From a virus, in the IMG/VR virus record IMGVR_UViG_3300034104_004059, positions 1 to 43,309 of that record: 43,309 nucleotides of DNA; one strand, given 5' to 3'. The notes under the pieces were generated by a model that was not told the origin of the DNA, ran no database searches, and worked only from the letters and a program-made list of their open reading frames with translations. Below are positions 32,659-42,077 of the stretch, piece by piece (the stretch's first letter is position 1; the number at the start of each line of letters is the position of its first letter). The translations under genes were made by a program, and so were the position numbers.

Positions 32659-33146
32659 TGGGAGTAATTAGATATATTTCCGACACACATTTTAGGCATA
32701 GAAATATGACTATTAAACGTGGTTTTAAGGATGAAAATGAAATGGATGAACACATTGTGTCAGAATGGAATAAAGTTGTTAATAAACGTGATACAGTGTG
32801 GATTCTTGGTGATGTAACAATGGAAAAGTCTAATTATGAAATATTAAATAGATTAAATGGTATTAAAAAAGTTATTCTTGGAAATCATGATCAACCTCAA
32901 CATGTTCATAAATTATTACAATTTGTAAATAAAGTTTGTGCTTGTTTATATGTTAAAAATAAAACTTTTGGAAATATTATTTTTAGTCATATTCCAATAC
33001 ATCCTCAAGAACTTGAATACCGATTTAATGTTAATATTCACGGTCATGTACATGAAAATACTTTACCAGATAAACGTTATATTAATGTTTCTGCTGAAGT
33101 TATCGATTATAAACCTAAATTATTAAACGAATTAATTAAAATATGA
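32658..33146 (+). CDS. Calcineurin-like metallophosphoesterase
   Basis: The protein has the five-motif set of the family: YISDTHFRHR (D9, H11), ILGDVT, VILGNHDQ, FSHIPIHP and NIHGHVHENT. The family hydrolyses phosphoesters, including cyclic nucleotides and polynucleotide phosphates. In phages this sort of protein may process DNA or RNA ends; the substrate here is unknown. The start overlaps the endonuclease stop. Confidence 0.9.
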   Translation: MGVIRYISDTHFRHRNMTIKRGFKDENEMDEHIVSEWNKVVNKRDTVWILGDVTMEKSNYEILNRLNGIKKVILGNHDQPQHVHKLLQFVNKVCACLYVKNKTFGNIIFSHIPIHPQELEYRFNVNIHGHVHENTLPDKRYINVSAEVIDYKPKLLNELIKI

Positions 33147-33472
33147 CAGAACAAAGATTTGATGAAGTAGTAGATGTATTTTTAAATAGTATTAGAGAAA
33201 CACTTTTAATAAAAGGACGTGAGTATCGCCGTAATAACAATCCATTTCATAATTTTGATATTGGTTCACAACGTAGTGGATTAATACGTGAAAAAGTATT
33301 AGATGGATTTTTATTAAAACATGAAATATCTATTGCAGATATAACTAATGATTTAGAAAAAGGTATTTTACCTAAAATTTCTACATTAGATGAGAAGTTT
33401 GGAGATAATGTTATTTATTTAATATTAAAAATGGCTTCTATAATTGATAAAATAGAAAGTAAAGATGAGTAA
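33143..33472 (+). CDS. Nucleotide-metabolism associated phage protein (DUF1599-like)
   Basis: The 109-residue protein reads KGREYRRNNNPFHNFDIGSQRSG and later LDEKFGDNVIYLILKMA. This combination resembles a phage/Bacteroidota family seen near thymidylate synthase and other nucleotide enzymes (DUF1599 / nucleotide-modification-associated), as I remember it. It is mostly helical. It starts four bases inside the previous gene. The exact role is unknown. Confidence 0.65.
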   Translation: MTEQRFDEVVDVFLNSIRETLLIKGREYRRNNNPFHNFDIGSQRSGLIREKVLDGFLLKHEISIADITNDLEKGILPKISTLDEKFGDNVIYLILKMASIIDKIESKDE

Positions 33473-33680
33473 ATATATTTATGATTATAAAGAAGTAAAA
33501 TCTGGTAGAACTGCTAAATGGTGTAGTTGTTGCAGTAAAACAATTAAACCTGGTGAATCAAGCATAACTATAACTTATTATAATTCTGAATTTTTTACTA
33601 ATTCAGTATGCTCTAAAAAGTGTAAAGACAAGTATTACGAAAATTTTAATAGTGACGAAGAGGAGGAAGAAGATGAGTAA
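33465..33680 (+). CDS. Small Zn-binding protein with acidic tail (71 aa)
   Basis: CSCC at residues 20-23 and CSKKC near residues 49-53 give a possible Zn-binding site in a short beta-rich protein. The C-terminal tail is strongly acidic (Asp/Glu run). It overlaps the start of thymidylate synthase (ATGAGTAA). The function is unknown. Confidence 0.7.
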   Translation: MSKYIYDYKEVKSGRTAKWCSCCSKTIKPGESSITITYYNSEFFTNSVCSKKCKDKYYENFNSDEEEEEDE

Positions 33681-34782
33681 AATAGATAAAACATATCATC
33701 AGTTGTTACAAAAAATAATGACTGATGGTTATACATATGAAGATCCTAATAGAAAAGGAGTTAATAGACTTGAAATACCAAGTTATACATTTAGACATGA
33801 ATTTAAAGATGGATTTCCTGCAATAACCACAAAAAAACTTCATTACAAAAATGTTGTAACAGAGTTAATATGGTTTTTACGTGGTGATACAAATATTAAA
33901 TATCTTGTAGATAATGGTTGTAATATTTGGAATAAAGATGCTTATAATTATTTTAAAAAACATGTACCTTCAAAATTTGTATCATTTGAAAAATACATTA
34001 AATTAATTAAAGAAGATAAATTACAATCACTTCTTAGGTTTAAATTAGGTAATTTAGGTCCTGTTTATGGAAAACAATGGCGTGATTTTAATGGTGTAGA
34101 TCAAATTAAAGATTTAATTCAGGGATTAAAAGATAAACCTTTAAGTACTGAACATATTGTTACAGCTTGGAACCCTGGAGAAAAGTTTAAAATGGCTTTA
34201 CCAGCATGTCATTATGGGTTTCAAATAGTTGTAAGACCTTTAAAATATGATTTTGAAGAAATGTCAGAAGAATGTGAAAAACATTTTAACAAAGAATATC
34301 ATAAATATTCAGATGGAAATTCTAGTTCTGAAGATTTTTGGAATCAAGGATGGTATAAATATGCACATAAAACTTATCCACAATATGGATTTGAACTTCA
34401 TTGGACACAGCGCAGCTCAGATTCATTTTTAGGAATTCCTTACAATATAGCTTCATACGCTACATTAGCGTTGATTTTAGAGAAGATAACTGGTTATAAA
34501 GCATTAGCTATAGAATCACCTTTAAAAAAAGTTCATTTGTACGATAATAGTTTAAATGCTGTTAAAGAACAATTAAGTAGAAATGTTGATAAATATGATA
34601 AATGTGAATTAAATTTAGAATATTTAAAAGAACATATGTTTGATATTTATCCTGCGTGGGAAACTAAAGGAGGTTTAAATATTGATAAATTTATAAATTT
34701 GTTAAAATTTGAAGATTTTAAATTAGAAGGATATAAATCATATCCAGCTATTAATGTAAAAATGTTAGAAAGAGATGAATAA
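33673..34782 (+). CDS. thyA: Thymidylate synthase (ThyA-type)
   Basis: The start at 33673 is an ATG overlapping the preceding stop; a GTG at 33652 in the same frame would read out of the upstream gene. The 369-residue protein has DPNRKGVNRL, GPVYGKQWRDF, TAWNPG, PACHYGFQ with Cys179, QRSSDSFLGIPYN with Asn258, and an HLYDNSLNAV region. Asn258 marks it as a dUMP-using thymidylate synthase rather than a dCMP hydroxymethylase. It is longer than ThyA of E. coli due to inserts around residues 90-125 and 190-225. It makes dTMP using methylene-tetrahydrofolate. Confidence 0.93.
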   Translation: MSKIDKTYHQLLQKIMTDGYTYEDPNRKGVNRLEIPSYTFRHEFKDGFPAITTKKLHYKNVVTELIWFLRGDTNIKYLVDNGCNIWNKDAYNYFKKHVPSKFVSFEKYIKLIKEDKLQSLLRFKLGNLGPVYGKQWRDFNGVDQIKDLIQGLKDKPLSTEHIVTAWNPGEKFKMALPACHYGFQIVVRPLKYDFEEMSEECEKHFNKEYHKYSDGNSSSEDFWNQGWYKYAHKTYPQYGFELHWTQRSSDSFLGIPYNIASYATLALILEKITGYKALAIESPLKKVHLYDNSLNAVKEQLSRNVDKYDKCELNLEYLKEHMFDIYPAWETKGGLNIDKFINLLKFEDFKLEGYKSYPAINVKMLERDE

Positions 34783-34786
34783 AAAC

Positions 34787-34833
34787 AAAAATAGCCGTAG
34801 CGACCTTAATTGGTTACTACGGCTATTTTTTTT
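34787..34833. terminator. Bidirectional intrinsic terminator between convergent gene blocks
   Basis: ATAGCCGTAG (34791-34800) pairs perfectly with CTACGGCTAT (34817-34826) and the stem is extended by A residues at 34787-34790 with T residues at 34827-34830. The loop itself can add ACC/GGT pairs. T runs on one side and A runs on the other allow termination from both strands. It separates the + strand replication block from the - strand block. Confidence 0.93.
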
Positions 34834-34853
34834 AGACCCTTTAATTATTTTCC

Positions 34854-35345
34854 CTAATTATAAAGATTAGGTTCTTTGTTTTTAAATTCATTCCACCATT
34901 TTTTATTATGAGTTTGTATTACAGGTTGATACTTTTTTCTAAGTAATTTTCTACAATTTCTACAATAATATGAAAATCCATCTACAGTTGTTTTATCGTT
35001 ATTAAATTCTCTAACAGATTTTGTAGTACAACAATTTATACATTTTTTAAGTCTAAATTCACTATCTATATCAGGATATACTATTCCGTTATAAATTTGA
35101 TAAATTATTGACTCTAAAAACTCTTCTTCATACCATTCATATCTTTTGTTTGAACTATGATATTTGTGAAATTCTCTTTCAAAATCTTGAGCATCTTCTC
35201 TATAATATGTTCCTATAATTTCTAATAATGGATTATGTCCTCTATAACTTTCAATTCTTTTATTCATTACAGCAGAATATCCAAATTTTATTACAGAATT
35301 ACCTTCTCTACCAAAAACTCTAATTATATATAAATTATCTTTCAT
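34854..35345 (-). CDS. T5orf172/MUG113-like (GIY-YIG-type) nuclease with zinc finger
   Basis: The 163-residue protein has the T5orf172-type plan: YIIRVFGREGNSVIKFGYSAVMNKRIESY, then E-F-H-K-Y-H and EWYEEE, a divergent GIY-YIG nuclease. The C-terminal part has KKCINC and, about 22 residues later, YCRNC, a Zn-finger (C-x-x-C, C-x-x-C). It is the last gene of the - strand block, next to the convergent terminator, a frequent landing site of such elements. It is likely a homing-type or defence-type endonuclease; target unknown. Confidence 0.8.
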   Translation of the reverse strand: MKDNLYIIRVFGREGNSVIKFGYSAVMNKRIESYRGHNPLLEIIGTYYREDAQDFEREFHKYHSSNKRYEWYEEEFLESIIYQIYNGIVYPDIDSEFRLKKCINCCTTKSVREFNNDKTTVDGFSYYCRNCRKLLRKKYQPVIQTHNKKWWNEFKNKEPNLYN

Positions 35346-35354
35346 GTTTAAAAT

Positions 35355-38300
35355 TTATCGACCCCACCTTGAGTTAAGCCCATTATACATTTCTTCAGAA
35401 GTTACTTCTAATTTACTAATAACAGGAATTAATTTTTCAAATTTTCTTTTTATTTTTAATTCGTCTTTATTTTTACCAGATTCATATCTATCATTAATTT
35501 CAGCCCAATTCCAAGGTAAAATATATTCAGCTACATCTAATGTTTGTTCAATAATTCTAAGTGACGGAATAGGACTTTTCGTAATTTTAGTAGCTTCACG
35601 AGGATCTCTAAATTGACTTAATTCTGATTCTAAACGTCTTGCTAAAAACGCAACTGTCCATAACCATTCATCATCTCCATCTCCTGCACCACCAGCCGCT
35701 AACATTCCAATTAATGGTAATATTGCTCCAGTTAAAGCTAATTCCATTACAGAACGTTTTATACCAGCTTTTTTATCATTTGATAATTTATTCCAATTAG
35801 AACTTAATATATCAAATTTAAGTTGTCTTAATGCTGGATAAACTCCGTGTATTAAAAATCTAGCTGTACTTACATAAGAACCTTCTTCAGTAGTTCTTAA
35901 TGCATTATTAAAATGAATATCATTTTCAGTTAAATTATCTTGATGTTTATAAAAAGATTGAGCACCTCTAAATCTAGCTACAGCTTGAGGTATTAAATAA
36001 CGTCTAAATAACATTATCATTTTACCCCACCAATGTCTATAAGCCTCAGGTTGTAAATTAGAATCATAATTACCCATTGTATCAAATATTTTCTTTTTTA
36101 CAAATAATAATAATTGTTCTTTACCACCTTCATTAATTTTAGAATTTAAACTTCTAGTTGTATAAACAACTTTATCATTCATTCTAACAATACCTTTATC
36201 ATCTTTAGCTAACATATCTAAAACTGATATTGCTTTATCTTCTTTTACAATATTACCATCTTTATCAATATAGTTATTATTAGCATCCATAACTTTAATA
36301 GATTCTAATGTAGCCAATACCATAACAGATTGAACATAATGTTCACCTCCAGAATGTAATATTTGTAAAGATTCAAAATTAATTGCTGTTTTAGCAATAG
36401 TGTTTTTAATAAATTCTTGTTGTTGAACTGTAAATCCACCAAATGTATCAAACATTTGATTAACTTGATTTACAAATGATTGTTTAACTGGTCTAGAATA
36501 ATCTCCAATAATATTTGCAAAATCTTTAGTATAAATTTCATGAGCTTTTTTAACAGAACCTTTAGCTAAATGATTACCTGCAACCCTTTCTAAAAATATT
36601 TGAGCTTGAGCATTAAGAATATTTGCTGCTGCAGAAAATGTGTTTAAAGATAAACCTACAGAAGAAACCCATCCATTAGCTGTGCTAATAACTTTATTAA
36701 TATCTAATGGACCTAATTTACCATATGTAATATTAAATAAATCATAAATATTTTTTTCAATTAAATTATTAATCATTTGATACTCATTAGAATCAATACC
36801 TCTTTTAGTAGATTCTTGTTCTCTTTTAGCAAATTTATTTAAAATAGATATTCCTCCTACAGTTTTATTATAATATTCTTTATTTTTAGCAACCATTTTA
36901 ATAGCTTCAACTTGTAATGAAATAGCTTGCTTTTCTTTATAATTTATACCATTAATTCTATTTAAACGATTAATTGTAAATAAGTCTAATGATTGTTGAT
37001 CTGGACTAATATCACCTCTGTAATGAACTCTTAACATATTTACAGAATTACCTTTACTATCTAAACGTTGTTTAACATATCCAATATCATCAGGTCTAAT
37101 TTCAGTTAAATCTTTAATTTTATCTTTAACAATACCTTTTAAATTACCTTCAATAGTTCTTTCTACATCAGATTTAGTTACAGAAGGTAAATTATAATAA
37201 TTAATACCAATAAAAGGTTGTATTAATGATTGAATACTATTAGTTTGAGAATCTGTAGTTTTAGTATCATTAATAAAATGATTAAGAACTTCTTTTTCAA
37301 TTTTACTTAATTTAGATAAATCATTTTTCCATTTACTTGTAGGTACTAAAACACCGTCTTTAAGAGTAGTATTTTCTTTTTTCCATTTAGCAAATTTATC
37401 TTTAGCTTTAATATATTCAGCATCTTTAAAATTATTTTCAGAAGCTGTGTATTTAGCATTTTTGTCTGCCTTTAATTTTTGAAATTCTTCTTTAAATTTA
37501 ATAGAATATTCTCCTTTATAATAAGCTTTTCCAGTACTATCAAATTCTAATAAATTAGCATATAATTTAGTAGGTACACTAGTTCCTTTTTCTTTAACTA
37601 AACTTTCAAATAATTTAGCATCTTTAAAATCACCCTCTCTAGTTTGCTCAATAGTTTTTTCTCTAGCTTGAGTTAATAAATTCATTGTTATACTAACTAA
37701 TCTAGAATTATTATTAATAGCATCCATAAATTTAACAGAAGCTGAAGATATGTCTGTACCAATTCCATTTAATAAAAATTCAATTTCTTTATCTAAATCA
37801 ATTTGAATTTCATCTTTAAATGTAGTATTCATTTGTTGAGCAACCCATTCAGTTTGACTAATATTATTTAAACCTCTTTGTTTAAATTCCTTACTTAATC
37901 TTTCTTTCCAATTATTTTCAACTTGAGGTAAATAATTAATATTATTTAATTGAGTTTTAAGAATATCTTTTAATTTACTATTGAGTCTTTTTTCTAATAA
38001 ATCATGTTTACCTGTTGCATCAGAAATACTTTTTTCTATTTCATCAACAAGTTCTTGACCAACTTCATCAATTTTATCTTGATTTAAAGATGTAATTAAA
38101 GTTGAAACATCTTCAATTAAATCATAAGAAGACATATAACTTTTATATAATTCAATTATTTCTAAACCGTTAGCTTGAGTTAAATCTTCACCTTTAAGTC
38201 TAGTTTCTAATTGTTCAATAGTTGACAACATTGATTTAGTATAAACAGCTACACCTTTCCATTGATTAATACTATCAACTTTTTCAATTTCAGCAATTAA

Positions 38301-41300
38301 TTCTTTAATATGTTGTTCAAATTTAGCACCTTTAGATTCATTATTTTTTTTATATGATTTACTACGTTCTAATAAATTATCTAAATTATCTTTAGCTTTA
38401 TTTAAAGTTTTTTCAAGTCTATTTTCAATTGTTTCAATTTTAGATCTAGAAGATACTATTTTATTAGCAAATAAAGTTCGTTGTAAATTAGTTCCTCTAT
38501 AATCTCGTCTATCTTGTTGAACATAATCAATAATTTCTTCAATAAGATTATCAGTTTCTTTAGTTTTAGCTAATCCAAATAAACGTCTTAAAGACTCTAT
38601 AAATTGTTTCCAATATGAAGTATTATTTTCTTTATCTAAACTCTTTAATTCATCTCTAAATGATTTATTTGCATATATTTCAGCTACAAATTCTTTTTCA
38701 TTAGTAAAACCATATCTTGCTTTATCATCGTCATAAGTACCAGTTTCATCAAGTTGTTTTTGAACTTGTTTATTCCAATACTTTTCATACATTTCTTTAA
38801 TTAATTTAGCAAATTCTTTTTCTTCAAATGTAATTGGATTTAATAATGCTTGTAATGTTTGAGCATGTGCTAATTCATGAATAAAAGACATAACTACTTC
38901 ATCAGTAGTAAAATTATTTAATCTATTTCTATTTACTTGAATTGTATTAGTTTCACTATTAATTTGCATAACAGTATCTTTATCTACTAATTGTTGTTCA
39001 GAAACAAATTGAAATTTAGCTCCAGTTCTACCAATCAATCTTCGAGCTTTTTCTAATAATTCAATACCTGTAGGAGATAAATTTTTATAATTATTAAGAA
39101 TGTTTTCAAGAATTTCATCTACAGTAATTTTACCTTGTTGATTATTAAATAAAACTCTATTATTTTCAATAGAATAATTTGTTTCTTCAACAGCAGGAAC
39201 TTCAGTATTTTTATTCCAATCTAATTCATTTTTTTTAGACCCTTTAAGATTGTTAAAATCTACACTTGGTATTTTTTGAAATGGTAATTCATCTCCATCA
39301 AAACCTAATTCTCTATTTTTTTGAGCTATTTTATTAACTAATACAACTTCACTTCTAATTAAACTTCTAGGTTGTTTTTTAGCTACTTCTTTTAATGCAG
39401 CTATTTTAGTATTAATTAAAGCTTGATTTTTTTCATAACCTTCTCTAAATTTTCTTATTTCTTTTTTATTAGATTTAAAACTTTTTTCAATAACACCTAA
39501 ATATTCTCCGTTTTCATCAAAAACTTCTTCATATTGATTTTCTTCATAATATAAATCATCAGGCATTGGTTCATAAATACTACCATCTTCGTGAATATAA
39601 TAATTATTATAAGAAATATTTAAATACTCTTTTTTAATACTTTCAATACTTTCTGTTAAAGTTTCATTAGTTTGAGTTGGTTGAATACCTACTTGTCTAT
39701 CATAAATTTTAACACTAACTGGAAAAGGAATATCATCTCTATTTTTTACAAAATCTCTATGTATAGCTAATTGATTATAATAATAATCCCAAGCTTCTTG
39801 CTCTGTATTAAAAATTTTAGAAGACAATACTTCATCTGTATTTGGATCAGTTTTTATTATTGAAAAAACTTTTTCTTTTTTACTATTTTTAATTTCAGGT
39901 TTAACTAATTTACCATATTTTTGGTCTAATATTTTATTAATACCATCGATAATTTTTTTAGTAGTATAAGGAATATCTTCATCATACTCAAGTCTAAAAT
40001 TATTACCTGTTAATGCAATACCAAGTTCATTATGATGATGTGCTAAATCATCTACAATAGATGCTAAATTAGGTTGTACTGAATTTACATTAGATAAAGA
40101 AGGATATTTAGTGTAACTAACTCCAAGTAATTCAGATTTTTTATCTTTATTAACTTTTTCAGAAGCATCCCAAACACTACCACTATATACATCAATATTT
40201 GATGCCCATAAAATATCATTAGATTGTGGATATATTTTAAATTTAATTTTACCTCCACCACCTTCTAAATGACCTATTTGTCTATCAATAGGTTTAGTGT
40301 AAGCAGAAATAGCAAATTTACCACCAGCTTTTTCATTATCTTCAATATGAGATAATAAGTTCTGCATCATAAGATTTACATCAAAATTAGAATATGCACC
40401 AACTACAGAACTAAATTCTTGTCCTCTTGAATATATTTCTTCAGGATTATATTGAATATTATTTACTTTTTTCCATTCTTCTATAATTTCTTTAGACTGT
40501 TCATATTCTTTGTTTTTATCTATAAAAGATTGAGGTAAAGAATTTGCTTTTTCTATTGTTAATTCTCCAAAATATTTTTTATTATTTATATTATTATAAA
40601 ATTTTTCAGCTTCTTCTTTAGTATTAAATTCTTCGTTTACATAACCATCTTGTACTATTGCTCCATCTTCATCATAAGACCATCTTAATCCTGTTACTCT
40701 CCATTTATTTTTTGGAGTAAAATTATCTAAATCAACTTCTTTACTACTTTTAGCTAATTCACTAATATGATTACTAGCTTCTTGATAAGTTTTAAATTTC
40801 ATATTATCAGGAGTAGTATATTCTACTTCATATCCAGGTAATATAAGCTTATTATTAGAGTAAGCTAATATATCAGCTAAATCATTAATAGTCATATTAT
40901 CAGGTAATTTATCTATTTCTATCTCTTTCTGATTAATTAAAGATCTTACAAATTGTTTCATTTCCTTTAATAATCTTTTAAGTAAAGATATTAATTTACC
41001 ATCTTTAACATTATCAAGTTTCTCAGCAGTCATTAAACCTAATAGTTCTACAATAGCTTCTTCTTGTTGTTCTTCTAAAGTATATTTAAAAGGGGTGTTT
41101 TTTTTATTTAAATGTTCTTTAGCTTTTTCTAAATCAAAAGAATTAAATATATCATCAGTACTATAATTTTCATTTTTATCAACTACTTTATAATATTTTG
41201 TATATTCATCTTGAATAATTTTATATGTTTCTTTTATTTCTTTAAATTGATAATCTTTTTTAATTCTATCTAATACTTCTTTACCTTTACCTGTTTCAAG

Positions 41301-42068
41301 TTCTTTAAGTAAGTTTTGGTATAAATTAGTTGAATCTTTTAATAAAACATCTTTTATTTTTTTAACAAATTCTTTACCTTCTTCTTGAGTTTTAAATTTT
41401 TTATTATAAAAGGTTTCACCATCTTCTACTTCTTTATCAAACAAATGTTTAACTTTATTTTGAGATTCTGTATCTTTTAATGACTTTAAATCTATAAAGT
41501 ATTCTGGATTTTCTTTAGTTCCATAATTATTAAAATCACTTTCTAAAAAAACTTCTAACTCTTTATGTGATTTTTTATTTTTAATAGCTCTAATAATAGG
41601 ATGTCCTAATATTTCGTGAATAGGTGTGTCAAGTGTAGCATAAGCTAAGTTAACATAAGCTACGTTATTTTCAATTTTACCTTTATAATCTTTAGTTCTA
41701 TCAGATTCAAATTTAACAGTCATACCAATTCTATCTGCAATTCTAGCAGATAAATCTCTAATGGTTTGTTCAGAAGCAATTATACCTTGATCTGAAACAG
41801 ATTGAGTATTTTGGTAAAAAATACCTTTAGCATTATCTATTTTCTTAAAAGCTTCTTTATTAGCAACAGCTTTATCATTTTCATTATAAAACAATTTACC
41901 TTCAATACCAAATCTTTCTACAGCATCTACAGTCCATTTTTTATTAAGTCTATTAAATACATTAACATCTAATATATTTAAAAATTTATCAATAGCCCCC
42001 TTAGTTCGTAAGGAGGCTTTACTTGATGCTTCTGCGGTTTTAAATTTTTGTTTATCTTTACAACTCAT
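35355..42068 (-). CDS. Giant 2237-residue virion-type protein with two zincin motifs
   Basis: The N-terminal region contains HEILGHP at residues 151-157, and a second FIHELAHA at about 1064-1068; both are H-E-x-x-H-type metalloprotease motifs. In between are many charged segments, and from about 1220 to 1560 the protein is Lys/Glu-rich and helical, probably coiled coil. A hydrophobic, Gly-rich segment near residues 2105-2125 may insert in or cross a membrane. Such large multi-domain proteins in Bacteroidota phages are usually virion-associated and ejected with DNA. I see no RNA polymerase D-x-D-x-D motif. It lies next to another large gene and a nuclease gene. The function is inferred. Confidence 0.8.
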   Translation of the reverse strand: MSCKDKQKFKTAEASSKASLRTKGAIDKFLNILDVNVFNRLNKKWTVDAVERFGIEGKLFYNENDKAVANKEAFKKIDNAKGIFYQNTQSVSDQGIIASEQTIRDLSARIADRIGMTVKFESDRTKDYKGKIENNVAYVNLAYATLDTPIHEILGHPIIRAIKNKKSHKELEVFLESDFNNYGTKENPEYFIDLKSLKDTESQNKVKHLFDKEVEDGETFYNKKFKTQEEGKEFVKKIKDVLLKDSTNLYQNLLKELETGKGKEVLDRIKKDYQFKEIKETYKIIQDEYTKYYKVVDKNENYSTDDIFNSFDLEKAKEHLNKKNTPFKYTLEEQQEEAIVELLGLMTAEKLDNVKDGKLISLLKRLLKEMKQFVRSLINQKEIEIDKLPDNMTINDLADILAYSNNKLILPGYEVEYTTPDNMKFKTYQEASNHISELAKSSKEVDLDNFTPKNKWRVTGLRWSYDEDGAIVQDGYVNEEFNTKEEAEKFYNNINNKKYFGELTIEKANSLPQSFIDKNKEYEQSKEIIEEWKKVNNIQYNPEEIYSRGQEFSSVVGAYSNFDVNLMMQNLLSHIEDNEKAGGKFAISAYTKPIDRQIGHLEGGGGKIKFKIYPQSNDILWASNIDVYSGSVWDASEKVNKDKKSELLGVSYTKYPSLSNVNSVQPNLASIVDDLAHHHNELGIALTGNNFRLEYDEDIPYTTKKIIDGINKILDQKYGKLVKPEIKNSKKEKVFSIIKTDPNTDEVLSSKIFNTEQEAWDYYYNQLAIHRDFVKNRDDIPFPVSVKIYDRQVGIQPTQTNETLTESIESIKKEYLNISYNNYYIHEDGSIYEPMPDDLYYEENQYEEVFDENGEYLGVIEKSFKSNKKEIRKFREGYEKNQALINTKIAALKEVAKKQPRSLIRSEVVLVNKIAQKNRELGFDGDELPFQKIPSVDFNNLKGSKKNELDWNKNTEVPAVEETNYSIENNRVLFNNQQGKITVDEILENILNNYKNLSPTGIELLEKARRLIGRTGAKFQFVSEQQLVDKDTVMQINSETNTIQVNRNRLNNFTTDEVVMSFIHELAHAQTLQALLNPITFEEKEFAKLIKEMYEKYWNKQVQKQLDETGTYDDDKARYGFTNEKEFVAEIYANKSFRDELKSLDKENNTSYWKQFIESLRRLFGLAKTKETDNLIEEIIDYVQQDRRDYRGTNLQRTLFANKIVSSRSKIETIENRLEKTLNKAKDNLDNLLERSKSYKKNNESKGAKFEQHIKELIAEIEKVDSINQWKGVAVYTKSMLSTIEQLETRLKGEDLTQANGLEIIELYKSYMSSYDLIEDVSTLITSLNQDKIDEVGQELVDEIEKSISDATGKHDLLEKRLNSKLKDILKTQLNNINYLPQVENNWKERLSKEFKQRGLNNISQTEWVAQQMNTTFKDEIQIDLDKEIEFLLNGIGTDISSASVKFMDAINNNSRLVSITMNLLTQAREKTIEQTREGDFKDAKLFESLVKEKGTSVPTKLYANLLEFDSTGKAYYKGEYSIKFKEEFQKLKADKNAKYTASENNFKDAEYIKAKDKFAKWKKENTTLKDGVLVPTSKWKNDLSKLSKIEKEVLNHFINDTKTTDSQTNSIQSLIQPFIGINYYNLPSVTKSDVERTIEGNLKGIVKDKIKDLTEIRPDDIGYVKQRLDSKGNSVNMLRVHYRGDISPDQQSLDLFTINRLNRINGINYKEKQAISLQVEAIKMVAKNKEYYNKTVGGISILNKFAKREQESTKRGIDSNEYQMINNLIEKNIYDLFNITYGKLGPLDINKVISTANGWVSSVGLSLNTFSAAANILNAQAQIFLERVAGNHLAKGSVKKAHEIYTKDFANIIGDYSRPVKQSFVNQVNQMFDTFGGFTVQQQEFIKNTIAKTAINFESLQILHSGGEHYVQSVMVLATLESIKVMDANNNYIDKDGNIVKEDKAISVLDMLAKDDKGIVRMNDKVVYTTRSLNSKINEGGKEQLLLFVKKKIFDTMGNYDSNLQPEAYRHWWGKMIMLFRRYLIPQAVARFRGAQSFYKHQDNLTENDIHFNNALRTTEEGSYVSTARFLIHGVYPALRQLKFDILSSNWNKLSNDKKAGIKRSVMELALTGAILPLIGMLAAGGAGDGDDEWLWTVAFLARRLESELSQFRDPREATKITKSPIPSLRIIEQTLDVAEYILPWNWAEINDRYESGKNKDELKIKRKFEKLIPVISKLEVTSEEMYNGLNSRWGR

Positions 42069-42077
42069 ATTTTTTTA

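Noticed and set aside
34247-34432. Second + frame inside thymidylate synthase
   Set aside because: Entirely inside thyA, whose conserved motifs run through the same DNA.
33673-34782. Thymidylate synthase as a dCMP or dUMP hydroxymethylase making modified bases
   Set aside because: Asn258 in the GIPYN motif is the thymidylate-synthase state; hydroxymethylation of cytosine would favour Asp.
35344-35616. + strand frame opposite the end of the giant protein
   Set aside because: Complement of a real coding region, and it would cross the block boundary of the - strand genes.
35355-42068. Virion RNA polymerase as in crAss-like phages
   Set aside because: No D-x-D-x-D-type catalytic motif was seen in the translated protein.
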